Positions 7,110 to 15,310 of a stretch of 64,000 nt of DNA are shown piece by piece (positions within the stretch are counted from its first letter, which is position 1; the number at the start of each line of letters is the position of its first letter). The notes under the pieces were generated by a model. That model saw only the letters and a list, made by a program, of their open reading frames with translations, had not been told where the DNA came from and made no database searches. Source of the DNA: CAYNLK01 sp964398055 (lineage in GTDB: Bacteria > Chloroflexota > Anaerolineae > 4572-78 > J111); assembly GCA_964398055.1 (NCBI GenBank), contig CAYNLK010000029.1, forward strand, positions 1 to 64,000, given 5' to 3'. A program made the translations under genes and the position numbers.

Positions 7110-9377
7110 ATGTCTCATACCATCATCGGCCAATCGGTCGCTCGCCTCGATGCCTGGGGCAAAGTAACCGGTGAGACTATCTACCCCGGCGACCGCAGCC
7201 ACGCCGGTGAGCTGTGGCTCAAGGTCCTCTTTACCGGGCGACCGCATGCCCGGATTGTCAGCCTCGATGTTAGCGCCGCCCTGGCCCTGCCCGGCGTGGT
7301 CGATGTGCTGACTGCGGCCGATGTGCCGGTCAACGAGTACGGCCTGATGACGCCGGACCAGCCAATTCTGTGCGGACCGGGTTCGGCCAAAGCCGGCAGC
7401 GATATCGTCCGCTGCGTCAGCGACCGGCTGGCCATCGTTATTGCCGAGAATGAAAAAATTGCAGCCACAGCCCGCGACCTGATCCGGGTGGAATATGAGA
7501 CTCTGCCGCTGGTTGATAGCCCCCACCTGGCCAGGTCCGGTCAGGCCCCCCAGCTCCATCCCGACAAACCCGGCAACATTGCCGATTACAAGTTCATTCG
7601 CAAAGGTGACATCGAGTCTGCCTGGCCCGAGTGTGCAGCGATTGTCGAAGGCGTCTACCAGACTCCCTACCAGGAGCACGCCTACCTCCAACCGGAAGCG
7701 GGCACGGCCTATTACGATGATGAGGGTCGGCTGACCGTCCGCTGCGCCGGCCAGTGGACTTGGGCCGACCAGCAGGGACTGGCCCGGCTGCTGAATTTGC
7801 CGCCGGAACAGGTCCGGGTGGTCTACGACGCTATCGGCGGCGCTTTTGGCGGCCGGGAAGATATGAATGTGCAGTTGTTCCTGGCCCTGGCGGCTCGCCA
7901 CCTCAAGGAAAAACACGGCCTGCTGCGCCCGGTAAAAATCATCTGGAGCCGGGAGGAGTCGATCATCGGCCACGTCAAGCGCCACCCCATGACCATCAAG
8001 GCCAGGTGGGGCGCCCGGGCCGATGGCACCCTGGTCGCCGCCGAGATCGAAATTGTGGCCGACGCCGGCGGCTACATGTCCTCCAGTAACGAGGTGTTGA
8101 ACAATACGGTCCTCAGCGCCACCGGGGCCTATGAGATTTCCCACATTAAAGTGGATGGCTACGCTGTTTACACCAACAACATCGTTACCGGCGCGTTTCG
8201 CGGCTTTGGCGGGCCCCAGCCTATTTTTGCGGCTGAGATGCAGCTCAACAAGCTGGCTGAAAAGTTGGGGCTGGACCCGGTGGAGATGCGGCTGAGAAAC
8301 GTGCTGACCGATGACAAATTGAGCGCGGTCGGGACGCCGCTGCCGGGCGGGGTCACTTTTGCCCAACTCATTCGCGTAGCAACGCAGGCGGCTGGCTGGT
8401 CGCCGCGTCGCGGCCCACGGGGAAGGGCTAGACCGGCCGCCCGGTTGGTGAGCGGGCGGGGGTTGGCGGTGGGGCTGAAGAATGTCGGTTTTGGCTTTGG
8501 TTATCCCGAATATAGCTGGGCCAGGGTGGAGCTGCGCGGCCAGGCCGACATCGAGGCCGCGCTGGTGTGCCTGGCCGGGGCCGACGTGGGCCAGGGTCAC
8601 CACACCGTTATGGCCCAAATTGCCGCCGAGGTGCTGCAAATCGACCTGGCCAAAGTCAGCCTGGCCGTGTCCGACACCGCTTTTACACGGGATTCCGGCA
8701 GCGCCAGCGCCTCCCGGCTCACCTTTATGGCCGGCAACGCGGTCAAGCAAGCGGCCGAGTTGGCTTTGCAACGCTGGCGGGACGAGGATCGCCCGGCCGT
8801 GGCTGAGGCCGAGGCCCGCGCCCCCGCAACGACCACCTTCGCGCCGGAGGGCGGCGTGGTGCAGCCCAACTTTGCTTATGGCTACGTGGCCGAGTGGGCC
8901 GAGGTGACGGTTGATACCGAAACCGGTTTCATCAAGGTCAACCGGGTCATCTGCGCCGACGATGTAGGTAAGGCGATCAACCCGCAGCAGATTACCGGCC
9001 AGATCGAGGGGGCGGTGGCGCAGGGCCATGGCTACGCCCTGTTGGAGGATTTCCGGGTGGCCGGCGGGCAGGTGTTGACACCCCACTTCAGCACCTACCT
9101 CATTCCCGGCGTGTACGACATCCCTGAGCAGGTTGACTCGATCATTGTCGAGAATCCCCACCCGCACGGCCCCTTTGGCGTCCGCGGTATGGCCGAGATG
9201 CCGCTGGTCCCCTACGCCGCGGCCATTGCTGCGGCCGTCTTTGATGCCACCGGCGTCTGGTTCGACGAATTTCCCCTAACCCCGGAGCGGGTGCTGCGCG
9301 GCCTGGGCAAGCTGCCCACCTCCCCCGACCGTCGACGGCTGACCGCTGACGGCTGCTGCCAGGGTATCAGCTTGTGA
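7110..9377 (+). CDS. xanthine dehydrogenase family molybdopterin-binding subunit (orphan large subunit)
   Basis: Catalytic subunit of the molybdenum hydroxylase family (xanthine dehydrogenase, aldehyde oxidase, CO dehydrogenase large chain), 755 residues. It starts directly at the a/b-hammerhead domain (GKVTGETIYPGD), then holds the cofactor motifs IGGAFGGRED, GAFRGFGGPQ and GQGHHTVMAQ. The segment GVRGMAEMPLVPYAAAI contains the Glu expected to act as active-site base. The enzyme hydroxylates a heterocycle or aldehyde using water and normally passes electrons through [2Fe-2S] and FAD partners. No iron-sulfur or FAD subunit is adjacent; the only FAD subunit seen is at 35.9 kb. The C-terminal 20 residues look unconserved. 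The purine-type importer next door supports a purine substrate, but this is not proven. Confidence 0.88.
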   Translation: MSHTIIGQSVARLDAWGKVTGETIYPGDRSHAGELWLKVLFTGRPHARIVSLDVSAALALPGVVDVLTAADVPVNEYGLMTPDQPILCGPGSAKAGSDIVRCVSDRLAIVIAENEKIAATARDLIRVEYETLPLVDSPHLARSGQAPQLHPDKPGNIADYKFIRKGDIESAWPECAAIVEGVYQTPYQEHAYLQPEAGTAYYDDEGRLTVRCAGQWTWADQQGLARLLNLPPEQVRVVYDAIGGAFGGREDMNVQLFLALAARHLKEKHGLLRPVKIIWSREESIIGHVKRHPMTIKARWGARADGTLVAAEIEIVADAGGYMSSSNEVLNNTVLSATGAYEISHIKVDGYAVYTNNIVTGAFRGFGGPQPIFAAEMQLNKLAEKLGLDPVEMRLRNVLTDDKLSAVGTPLPGGVTFAQLIRVATQAAGWSPRRGPRGRARPAARLVSGRGLAVGLKNVGFGFGYPEYSWARVELRGQADIEAALVCLAGADVGQGHHTVMAQIAAEVLQIDLAKVSLAVSDTAFTRDSGSASASRLTFMAGNAVKQAAELALQRWRDEDRPAVAEAEARAPATTTFAPEGGVVQPNFAYGYVAEWAEVTVDTETGFIKVNRVICADDVGKAINPQQITGQIEGAVAQGHGYALLEDFRVAGGQVLTPHFSTYLIPGVYDIPEQVDSIIVENPHPHGPFGVRGMAEMPLVPYAAAIAAAVFDATGVWFDEFPLTPERVLRGLGKLPTSPDRRRLTADGCCQGISL

Positions 9378-9415
9378 CTCATTCTACAATGTCACTGTGG
9401 ACAAATGTTCATTAG

Positions 9416-9444
9416 TTGATGATTTACCGGTTCAGTAGTATTAT
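9416..9444 (+). promoter_or_regulatory. candidate sigma70-type promoter for the ligase/ferredoxin-oxidoreductase cluster
   Basis: TTGATG at 9416-9421 and TATTAT at 9439-9444 are 17 bases apart, about 44 bases upstream of the PaaK-type ligase start. It would begin a unit separate from the molybdenum hydroxylase. Confidence 0.5.
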
Positions 9445-9487
9445 CTTTCACAAAAAGTAGACCGTTGTCTTCAGGAGGAGAGGAATT

Positions 9488-10822
9488 ATGCAAGTAGAAC
9501 TGTGGAACGACGTTGCCGGTCAATTTCATCCGGCCACTTCGCCGGACTACTTGCCGTTATCCCAGTTGCGGCAGGTACAGTTACAACGGCTCAAGGCCGT
9601 GGTCCGGCGGGCCTATGAGCACGTGCCGCTCTTCCGCCAGCGTATGGCCGCGTGCGGCCTCCAGCCCGAAGACGTGCAATCGCTGGAGGATATCCCTCGC
9701 CTACCTTTCACCGTTAAAAACGACCTGCGTGACACTTACCCCTTTGGCCTGTTCGCCAGCCCTATGGACGAGATCGTCCGCCTGCACGCGTCTTCGGGCA
9801 CCACCGGTAAACCGATTGTTGTTGCTTATACGGCCGAGGACCTGGACGTGTGGACCAGCGTGATGGTGCGTACCTTTGCCGCCTGCGGCCTGCGCCGGGG
9901 CGATATTGTGCAGAATGCCTACGGCTATGGCCTGTTTACCGGCGGCCTGGGCGCGCACTACGGCGCCGAGGCGCTGGGCGCGACCGTCATCCCCATCTCC
10001 GGCGGCAACACCGACCGGCAGATTATGATTATGAAAGATTTTGGGGTCACGGCCATCTGCTGTACCCCCAGTTACTTTGTCCACCTGATCGAGCGGGCCG
10101 GGGAGCTGGGGGTGAATATGAAAGCGCTGCCGTTGCGGGTGGGTGTTTTTGGGGCCGAACCCTGGTCCGAGTCTATGCGCGCTTACGTCCAGGAGAACAG
10201 TAACATCACCGCTTATGACATTTACGGCCTGTCGGAGATTATCGGGCCGGGCGTGGCCATTGAATGCTCTATGCATCAGGGCTTACATATTTTCGAGGAC
10301 CACTTCTACCCTGAGATTGTCGATCCAAATACTGGCGCGGTGCTGCCTGATGGCCAGGAGGGCGAACTGGTTTTGACCACCTTGAGTAAAAAGGCTATGC
10401 CCATCATCCGTTACCGCACCCGTGACATCACCAGCCTCACCCACGAGCAGTGCGACTGTGGCCGGACCCTGTGCCGCTTCTTCAGGATCGGCCGTCGCAG
10501 TGACGATATGTTTATCATTCGCGGCATCAACGTCTTCCCCTCGCAAGTGGAAAGCGCCTTGCTGCAAGTGGAAGGCACGCTGCCCCACTACCAGATTGTC
10601 TTAACCCGTGAACGCGGCCTGGATCAGATGGAGGTGCAGCTGGAGGTGACCCCTGAGTTATTTGGCGATACCGTGGGGGCTTTGGAAACCTTGCAGGAAA
10701 GGATTGCCTACGCAGTTGAACAGACCCTCGGCCTGCGGGTGAATGTCCGCCTGGTGGAACCCCACAGCATCCAACGGAGCGAAGGTAAAGCCAAACGAGT
10801 CATTGACCAGCGGCAACTGTAA
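9488..10822 (+). CDS. paaK: phenylacetate-CoA ligase family protein (copy 1)
   Basis: AMP-forming CoA ligase of the PaaK type, 444 residues. The phosphate-binding loop SSGTTGKPI lies at about 102-110, the adenylate-forming motif YDIYGLSEIIGPG in the middle, and the hinge region DDMFIIRGINVFPSQVE near the C-terminus. The Cys-rich stretch CDCGRTLCR is commonly seen in PaaK-like proteins of anaerobes. The enzyme activates phenylacetate or another aryl/acyl acid to its CoA ester with ATP. AGGAGGAGAGG precedes ATG 9488. It is followed by an ACT-domain gene and oxidoreductase subunits, a neighbourhood typical of ligases tied to amino-acid-derived aryl acids. It shares the architecture of the second copy at 18.1 kb. 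Exact substrate unknown. Confidence 0.9.
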   Translation: MQVELWNDVAGQFHPATSPDYLPLSQLRQVQLQRLKAVVRRAYEHVPLFRQRMAACGLQPEDVQSLEDIPRLPFTVKNDLRDTYPFGLFASPMDEIVRLHASSGTTGKPIVVAYTAEDLDVWTSVMVRTFAACGLRRGDIVQNAYGYGLFTGGLGAHYGAEALGATVIPISGGNTDRQIMIMKDFGVTAICCTPSYFVHLIERAGELGVNMKALPLRVGVFGAEPWSESMRAYVQENSNITAYDIYGLSEIIGPGVAIECSMHQGLHIFEDHFYPEIVDPNTGAVLPDGQEGELVLTTLSKKAMPIIRYRTRDITSLTHEQCDCGRTLCRFFRIGRRSDDMFIIRGINVFPSQVESALLQVEGTLPHYQIVLTRERGLDQMEVQLEVTPELFGDTVGALETLQERIAYAVEQTLGLRVNVRLVEPHSIQRSEGKAKRVIDQRQL

Positions 10823-10838
10823 CGTTTGAGATTGTTCC

Positions 10839-10959
10839 GGAATTCATACCCTCCCAAACGTATTGCAGGCAACGTGTTGCGTGAGGGTCTTGTTACGAAA
10901 TACGTACCACGCCATACGGACACTGGCATAGCCTGAGGTGAAAGATGGGTACGAATTCC
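10839..10959. repeat. intergenic inverted-repeat element, weakly supported
   Basis: GGAATTCATACCC (10839-10851) and GGGTACGAATTCC (10947-10959) are inverted copies with one mismatch, bounding about 95 bases rich in CGTATTGC/GCAACACG-like words. It may be a MITE-like insert or a regulatory dyad ahead of the ACT gene. No clear target duplication was seen. Confidence 0.4.
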
Positions 10960-10981
10960 GTAGGTAGCGAGGAGGCTATTG

Positions 10982-11413
10982 ATGAAGCTACAACAACTTT
11001 CCGTTTTTTTGGAAAACAAACCGGGGCAGTTAAAGGGTGCGATTGACCTGCTGGCCAGAGCCAACGTCAATATTCTGACGTTATCGCTGGCCGATACCAA
11101 ACAGTTCGGCATTTTGCGGCTGCTCGTCAGTGATTGGGAGCGGGCCAAAACGGTGTTGGATGAAGGGGGCTACGTGACCCAAATCACCGAAGTGTTGGCC
11201 CTGGAAGTGGCCGACCGGCCGGGCGGCCTGGCCGAACTCCTGGCCCATGTTGAGGCCGCCGGGTTGAACATTGAATATATGTACGCCTTTACCTCCAGCC
11301 GGGGCGACAAAGCGGTGATGATCTTCCGTTTTGACGACCCGGACAAAGCGATTGAGCGATTAAAAGCGGGCGGAGTCAATGTGGTTGGCGGCGTAGAGTT
11401 GTATGCTCGCTAA
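10982..11413 (+). CDS. tandem ACT-domain amino-acid-binding protein
   Basis: Small cytoplasmic protein of 143 residues built from two ACT domains: residues 1-70 (LSVFLENKPGQLKGAIDLLARANVNI) and 71-143 (EVADRPGGLAELLAHVEAAGLNIEYM). ACT pairs bind amino acids and regulate metabolic enzymes; stand-alone double-ACT proteins often sit beside PaaK-type ligases and indolepyruvate or related ferredoxin oxidoreductases. ATG 10982 is chosen because AGGAGG lies six to eleven bases upstream; the overlapping TTG at 10979 is less likely. In this cluster it may sense the amino acid whose 2-oxoacid is being degraded. Confidence 0.88.
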   Translation: MKLQQLSVFLENKPGQLKGAIDLLARANVNILTLSLADTKQFGILRLLVSDWERAKTVLDEGGYVTQITEVLALEVADRPGGLAELLAHVEAAGLNIEYMYAFTSSRGDKAVMIFRFDDPDKAIERLKAGGVNVVGGVELYAR

Positions 11414-11518
11414 AACCACCGCGGCCTGCCTGGCCTCTGACCTTGCCCTAAAATCGAGGGGTGTATTCCTTCTCAATTCAGGGTGATTGCATAACCTCAT
11501 TTTATTCGGAATTTCGAA

Positions 11519-11540
11519 GTTATGTGAACGTTCACATAAC
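11519..11540. promoter_or_regulatory. perfect 22-bp palindrome, candidate operator
   Basis: GTTATGTGAAC at 11519-11529 is followed directly by its exact reverse complement at 11530-11540. A perfect dyad of this size with a TGTGAACGTTCACA core is typical of a dimeric regulator site. It lies about 70 bases upstream of a candidate promoter for the ferredoxin/porGDAB operon. No regulator gene is adjacent, so the protein that would bind is unknown. Confidence 0.6.
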
Positions 11541-11611
11541 CTTGGCTTGTGGAATATTCGTAAGTCAAGCCGGGTCGCAATTTTCCAAAATTAATTGCCT
11601 TGCACTTCAAT

Positions 11612-11639
11612 TTGACCTGTTACCATATCGTGATAAAAT
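11612..11639 (+). promoter_or_regulatory. candidate extended -10 promoter for the ferredoxin/POR operon
   Basis: TTGACC at 11612-11617 and TAAAAT at 11634-11639 with a 16-base spacer and a TGA extended -10 element. It lies about 220 bases upstream of the ferredoxin gene, downstream of the 22-bp palindrome. Confidence 0.5.
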
Positions 11640-11860
11640 TGCATTTTCTGGCATGGTTGGTTCATTTCGGTTGAAATTGAATCTTTTTTGGTCAAGAATT
11701 TTCCGCACACTTGCCTCTGGTGTGGCAAGCGCCACAGGAAGAACGTAAAGGGCGCTAAGATTTTGAGAAAATTCTTTGGGCACTTTGCGTCCTTTGTGGT
11801 TCAATTATTCCTCTTGGCCGAAGATGGCTCGACCGGGTTAGCGAATGGGGTGAGGGAATC
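11640..11860 (+). other. untranslated leader with small inverted repeats
   Basis: No gene is visible here. CTTGCC (11710-11715) pairs with GGCAAG (11724-11729). The words around 11742-11759 (AACGTAAAGGGCGCTAAG) resemble the reverse complement of those at 11781-11802, a low-complexity pattern of the AACCACAAAGGACGC kind often scattered between genes. A weak GTGAGGG ribosome site precedes the ferredoxin start. Confidence 0.4.
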
Positions 11861-12139
11861 GTGTTGAAATCCTTGTCAACGACTGCGCCAAATGGCAGAA
11901 CCGTGGAGCCGTATAGAAACATTCAAAGCCGGACTCCGGTAGTTATTGATGCCGCGTTATGCACTGGCTGTGAACTGTGCATCCACGCCTGTCCGCAATC
12001 GGTCTTGAAAGCGGTGCCTGATGTGCATCGTCTTGAAGGCGTCGTCGCCGTGGTTTACAATCCCGGTCTCTGCACGGCATGTCGCCAGTGCGAGGACGTA
12101 TGTCCCGATTTTTGCATTACTGTGCGCGAGGGCAGGTAG
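11861..12139 (+). CDS. ferredoxin-like protein with two [4Fe-4S] clusters
   Basis: A 92-residue protein with two complete cluster motifs, CTGCELCIHACP and CTACRQCEDVCP (each Cx2Cx2CxxxCP), separated by about 30 residues, plus a 30-residue N-terminal extension. It is a low-potential electron carrier. GTG 11861 is the only reasonable start, with GTGAGGG upstream. It ends two bases before the oxidoreductase gamma-subunit start, so it is probably either the soluble acceptor of that enzyme or an extra electron-transfer subunit alongside the delta subunit. Confidence 0.86.
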   Translation: MLKSLSTTAPNGRTVEPYRNIQSRTPVVIDAALCTGCELCIHACPQSVLKAVPDVHRLEGVVAVVYNPGLCTACRQCEDVCPDFCITVREGR

Positions 12140-12141
12140 CC

Positions 12142-12759
12142 ATGGACCCAGTTGTAGAAGTACAAAAGCTGGCAGAGGCCGCCGAGCTAACCGGGATGGT
12201 GGAAATACGTTGGCACTCCCGGGCCGGACAGGGAGCGGTAACCGCGGCTGAAACACTGGCCTCAGCGGCGCTCCGGGAAGGCCGGCATGTCCAGGCCTTT
12301 CCGGAATTCGGTCCGGAGCGCATGGGCGCCCCCTTGCGTGCTTTTAACCGCATCAGTCCTTATCCCATCCGCATTCATGGCGTGATTGAAGAGGCCCACG
12401 TGGTCATCGTGGTCGATCCCTCCCTGTTGGGTGCGGTCCCGGTTGAGGCTAATGTGGCCCCAACCGGCATCATTCTGGTCAACACCACCCAAACTGTCGA
12501 CGAAGTGCGCCGGCGTTTGCGGCTGAGTGGGCAATGGTTGGCCTGTGTTGACGCCACACGGATTGCCGTAGAATGTTTTGGCCTGCAAAAGCCCAACACG
12601 CCGATGCTGGGCGCGGTCGCCCAGGCGACTGGCCTGGTGCGGCTTGATTCTTTATTGGCTGAAATAGAAGAAACATTTAGCAAAAAGTTCTCGTCCAGGG
12701 TCGTTGAGGGTAACCTCAAGGCCGTGCGGCGAGCTTATGAGGAAGTGTCCTTTGACTAG
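12142..12759 (+). CDS. porG: 2-oxoacid:ferredoxin oxidoreductase, gamma subunit (POR/VOR type)
   Basis: Gamma subunit of the pyruvate/2-ketoisovalerate ferredoxin oxidoreductase family, 205 residues from ATG 12142. The segment WHSRAGQGAVTAAETLA and the motif FPEFGPERMGAPLRAF are hallmarks of PorG. With alpha, beta and delta subunits it converts a 2-oxoacid plus CoA to acyl-CoA, CO2 and reduced ferredoxin in the cytoplasm. An in-frame ATG lies 63 bases upstream inside the ferredoxin gene, but the extra residues do not resemble the family, so 12142 is preferred. The stop overlaps the next gene start. Confidence 0.9.
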   Translation: MDPVVEVQKLAEAAELTGMVEIRWHSRAGQGAVTAAETLASAALREGRHVQAFPEFGPERMGAPLRAFNRISPYPIRIHGVIEEAHVVIVVDPSLLGAVPVEANVAPTGIILVNTTQTVDEVRRRLRLSGQWLACVDATRIAVECFGLQKPNTPMLGAVAQATGLVRLDSLLAEIEETFSKKFSSRVVEGNLKAVRRAYEEVSFD

Positions 12760-13066
12760 CCAGAATGGTTTGCCCAAATGGAACGAGTTGCCACCGGGGG
12801 GCATTTCGGCCGACGCCGGCAGCACCGCCAGTAAAAAGACCGGTTTTTGGCGTGGCGGCGGTAACCGCCCGCTGCTTGACCTGAACCTGTGTGTGCAATG
12901 TTTGCACTGCTGGATTACCTGTCCGGATATGTGCTTTATCCTGGTCAACGGCAAAGTCACCGGGATAGATTACGATCATTGCAAGGGCTGCGGCATCTGC
13001 GCCAATGAATGCCCGCCGCTGGTCAAAGCCATTATTGTGGTTGAGGAAAGTCGTTTTGGGGGCTAA
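12752..13066 (+). CDS. porD: 2-oxoacid:ferredoxin oxidoreductase, delta (ferredoxin) subunit
   Basis: Iron-sulfur delta subunit, 104 residues. Two [4Fe-4S] motifs are present: CVQCLHCWITCPD and CKGCGICANECPP. The N-terminal half (WNELPPGGIS to FWRGGGNRP) matches the PorD arm that binds the other subunits. TTG 12752 is chosen because GAGGAAG stands at 12739-12745 and it overlaps the gamma stop by eight bases; an ATG at 12737 is an alternative adding five residues. It relays electrons from the TPP site to external ferredoxin. Confidence 0.87.
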   Translation: MTSQNGLPKWNELPPGGISADAGSTASKKTGFWRGGGNRPLLDLNLCVQCLHCWITCPDMCFILVNGKVTGIDYDHCKGCGICANECPPLVKAIIVVEESRFGG

Positions 13067-13084
13067 GCTTAGGAAGAAGATGCC

Positions 13085-14323
13085 ATGAGCCAGGAAATCT
13101 TGTTAAGCGGGAATTATGCTGTCGCCCACGCTCTGCGCCAGGTAGACCCCCACGTCTATCCCGGATATCCCATTACGCCTTCAACCAAGGTGATGGAGGC
13201 GGTTGCCGCTTTTATTGCCAACGGCGAGATGCAGTGTGAGCTGATTGCCGTGGAGAGCGAGCATAGCGCCATGAGTGCCGCTATCGGCGCGGCCGCGGCC
13301 GGGGCGCGGGTGGCCAGCGCTACCGCCGCCAATGGCCTGGCCTATATGTGGGAAGTGCTTTACGTGGCCTCCGGTTCCCAACTGCCGATTGTACTTGCGG
13401 TGGGCAATCGGGCTTTGAGCACCCCCATCAACGGCTTTGCCGACCACGGCGAAACGATGGGCGCGCGTGACGCCAGTTGGATTCAGCTCTACAGTGAAAA
13501 CGTCCAGGAAGCCTACGACAATGTGATTCAGGCCTTCAGAATTGGGGAAGACAGCCGGGTGCGCCTGCCGGTGATGGTCTGCCTGGATGGTTTTCTGCTG
13601 ACCCATACCAGCGAAAATATCAGGCTGGCAGATGACCAGGCGGTGAAAGATTTTGTAGGGCCGTACCGGTTTGAGTATTCGCTGCTCGACCCCGACCACC
13701 CGGTCAGCCACGGTTTGAGCGACTCGCCCGATCACTATATGGAACACAAGATGCGCCAGCAAGCCGGTATGGACCAGGCCCTCGCCGTGATCGAAGCTGT
13801 GGGCGCCGAATTTGGCCAGCGATTTGGCCGGCCTTATGGCCTGGTTGACGCCTACCGGATGGCCGACGCGACCATCGCCGTGGTCATTCTTGGCTCGGAG
13901 GTGGGCCGGGTTAGAGATGTGGTCGACGAGCTGCGCGCCGCCGGGCACAAGGCCGGCCTGCTCCGTTTGCGGACGTTTCGCCCTTTCCCCCACGAACAGG
14001 TAGTCCGCCACCTGCTCGGCTTGCAGGCCGTCGCCGTGATGGACCGATCTTTTGCCCCGGGCGCGGTCGGCGCGCCGCTGTTTCAGGAGATTCGCTCCGC
14101 CCTGTACGATTATCGCAGCGAGGCTCCGGCGGTCATCAACCGCATCTACGGCCTGGGCGGGCGAGTGCTGCGTAATAAGGATGTCAGGGAAATATTCACC
14201 GAGTTGGCAGCGCTGGCCGGCGGCGATACCACCATCCCCTCTATCCGCATGGTCGGCCTGCGGGGGGAACCATCCGCAGCCAGCGTGCCGACGCCGATGC
14301 AGTTGCCGGTTGCCGGCAGTTGA
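13085..14323 (+). CDS. porA: 2-oxoacid:ferredoxin oxidoreductase, alpha subunit (POR type)
   Basis: Alpha subunit of 412 residues. The N-terminal pyrimidine-binding domain shows YPGYPITPSTKVME and ESEHSAMSAAIGAAAAGARV, where the Glu helps activate thiamine diphosphate, and PVMVCLDGFLLTHTSE closes it. The C-terminal domain II (VVILGSEVGRVRDVVDELRAAGHKAGLLRLRTFRPFP) is the transketolase-C-like region. An AGGAAGAAG ribosome site precedes ATG 13085. It functions with porG, porD and porB in one operon; substrate could be pyruvate or a branched or aromatic 2-oxoacid. Confidence 0.93.
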   Translation: MSQEILLSGNYAVAHALRQVDPHVYPGYPITPSTKVMEAVAAFIANGEMQCELIAVESEHSAMSAAIGAAAAGARVASATAANGLAYMWEVLYVASGSQLPIVLAVGNRALSTPINGFADHGETMGARDASWIQLYSENVQEAYDNVIQAFRIGEDSRVRLPVMVCLDGFLLTHTSENIRLADDQAVKDFVGPYRFEYSLLDPDHPVSHGLSDSPDHYMEHKMRQQAGMDQALAVIEAVGAEFGQRFGRPYGLVDAYRMADATIAVVILGSEVGRVRDVVDELRAAGHKAGLLRLRTFRPFPHEQVVRHLLGLQAVAVMDRSFAPGAVGAPLFQEIRSALYDYRSEAPAVINRIYGLGGRVLRNKDVREIFTELAALAGGDTTIPSIRMVGLRGEPSAASVPTPMQLPVAGS

Positions 14324-14338
14324 AAGAGGAATGAGCGC

Positions 14339-15310
14339 ATGCCCAACGAACAATTGCTCGCCGTCGCCCATCACCGCGAACCTTTAGCCCCCGGTCACAA
14401 TATGTGCGCCGGCTGCGCGATTAGCTCCATTGTGCGCCAGGTGATCATGGCGACCGAACACCCGGTCGTTGTGGCCAATGCCACCGGCTGCCTGGAAGTG
14501 ACCACCGGCATTTATCCCACCACTGCCTGGAACGTTTCCTGGATTCACAACGCCTTTGCCAACGCCGCCGCCACCTTAAGCGGCATTGAAACGGCCTACC
14601 GGGCCTTGCGCAAGCGGGGCGAAATCCCCGATCGGGACATCAAGTTTGTGGCCTTTGGCGGTGATGGGGGTACCTATGATATCGGCCTGCAAAGCCTCTC
14701 CGGCGCCCTGGAACGGGGTCACGACCTGGTCTACGTTTGCTACGACAACGGCGCGTATATGAATACCGGCGTGCAGCGTTCCGGGGCCACCCCGCTGGGG
14801 GCTAACACCACTACCAGCCCGGCCGGCAGCCTGATGACCGCCGGCAAGACCGAACCGCGCAAGGACATGACCGCCATTGCCGAGGCGCACGGCATCCCTT
14901 ACATCGCCCAATCGACGCCCGGCTACTATATGGATTTGATGTCCAAGGCCAAACGCGCCTTCCAGACCAGGGGGCCGGCTTTTCTCAATGTGATCAGTCC
15001 CTGCCCGTTGGGCTGGGCCAGCGATTCGAGCCAGACCTTCGTTTTGGCTCGCCTGGCCGCCGATACCTGTATCTGGCCCCTGTATGAAATTGCCGAGGGG
15101 GATTTTTCGCTCACCTACCTGCCCTTAGAAAAGAAACCGGTGGTGGAATATTTGAAACTCCAGGGCCGTTTCAAACATCTTTTTACGGCGGAGAATGAAG
15201 GAGTTATCGACCAAATCCAGGCCGAAGTAGACCGCCGCTGGCAGAAGCTGCTCGAACGGGCCGGCCAGGCCATTCCCGCAGCAGGGGGACCGCCCAATGG
15301 CCGGGGCTGA
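14339..15310 (+). CDS. porB: 2-oxoacid:ferredoxin oxidoreductase, beta subunit (TPP-binding, POR type)
   Basis: Beta subunit of 323 residues. The cluster/TPP start motif HNMCAGCAISSIV, the TPP-Mg motif GGDGGTYDIGLQSLSGALERGHDLVYVCYDNGAYMNTGVQRS and the conserved CPLGW near residue 220 are all present, as in PorB. It binds thiamine diphosphate and probably a proximal [4Fe-4S] cluster through the conserved cysteines. The gene overlaps korA by 14 bases, so the POR and KOR sets are translationally linked, which is unusual and suggests joint function. Confidence 0.93.
   Translation: MPNEQLLAVAHHREPLAPGHNMCAGCAISSIVRQVIMATEHPVVVANATGCLEVTTGIYPTTAWNVSWIHNAFANAAATLSGIETAYRALRKRGEIPDRDIKFVAFGGDGGTYDIGLQSLSGALERGHDLVYVCYDNGAYMNTGVQRSGATPLGANTTTSPAGSLMTAGKTEPRKDMTAIAEAHGIPYIAQSTPGYYMDLMSKAKRAFQTRGPAFLNVISPCPLGWASDSSQTFVLARLAADTCIWPLYEIAEGDFSLTYLPLEKKPVVEYLKLQGRFKHLFTAENEGVIDQIQAEVDRRWQKLLERAGQAIPAAGGPPNGRG

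Noticed and set aside
7044..9167. A 707-codon open frame on the minus strand
   Set aside because: It lies opposite the molybdenum hydroxylase gene; its composition is a by-product of the GC-rich codon usage of that gene and it has no recognisable motif.
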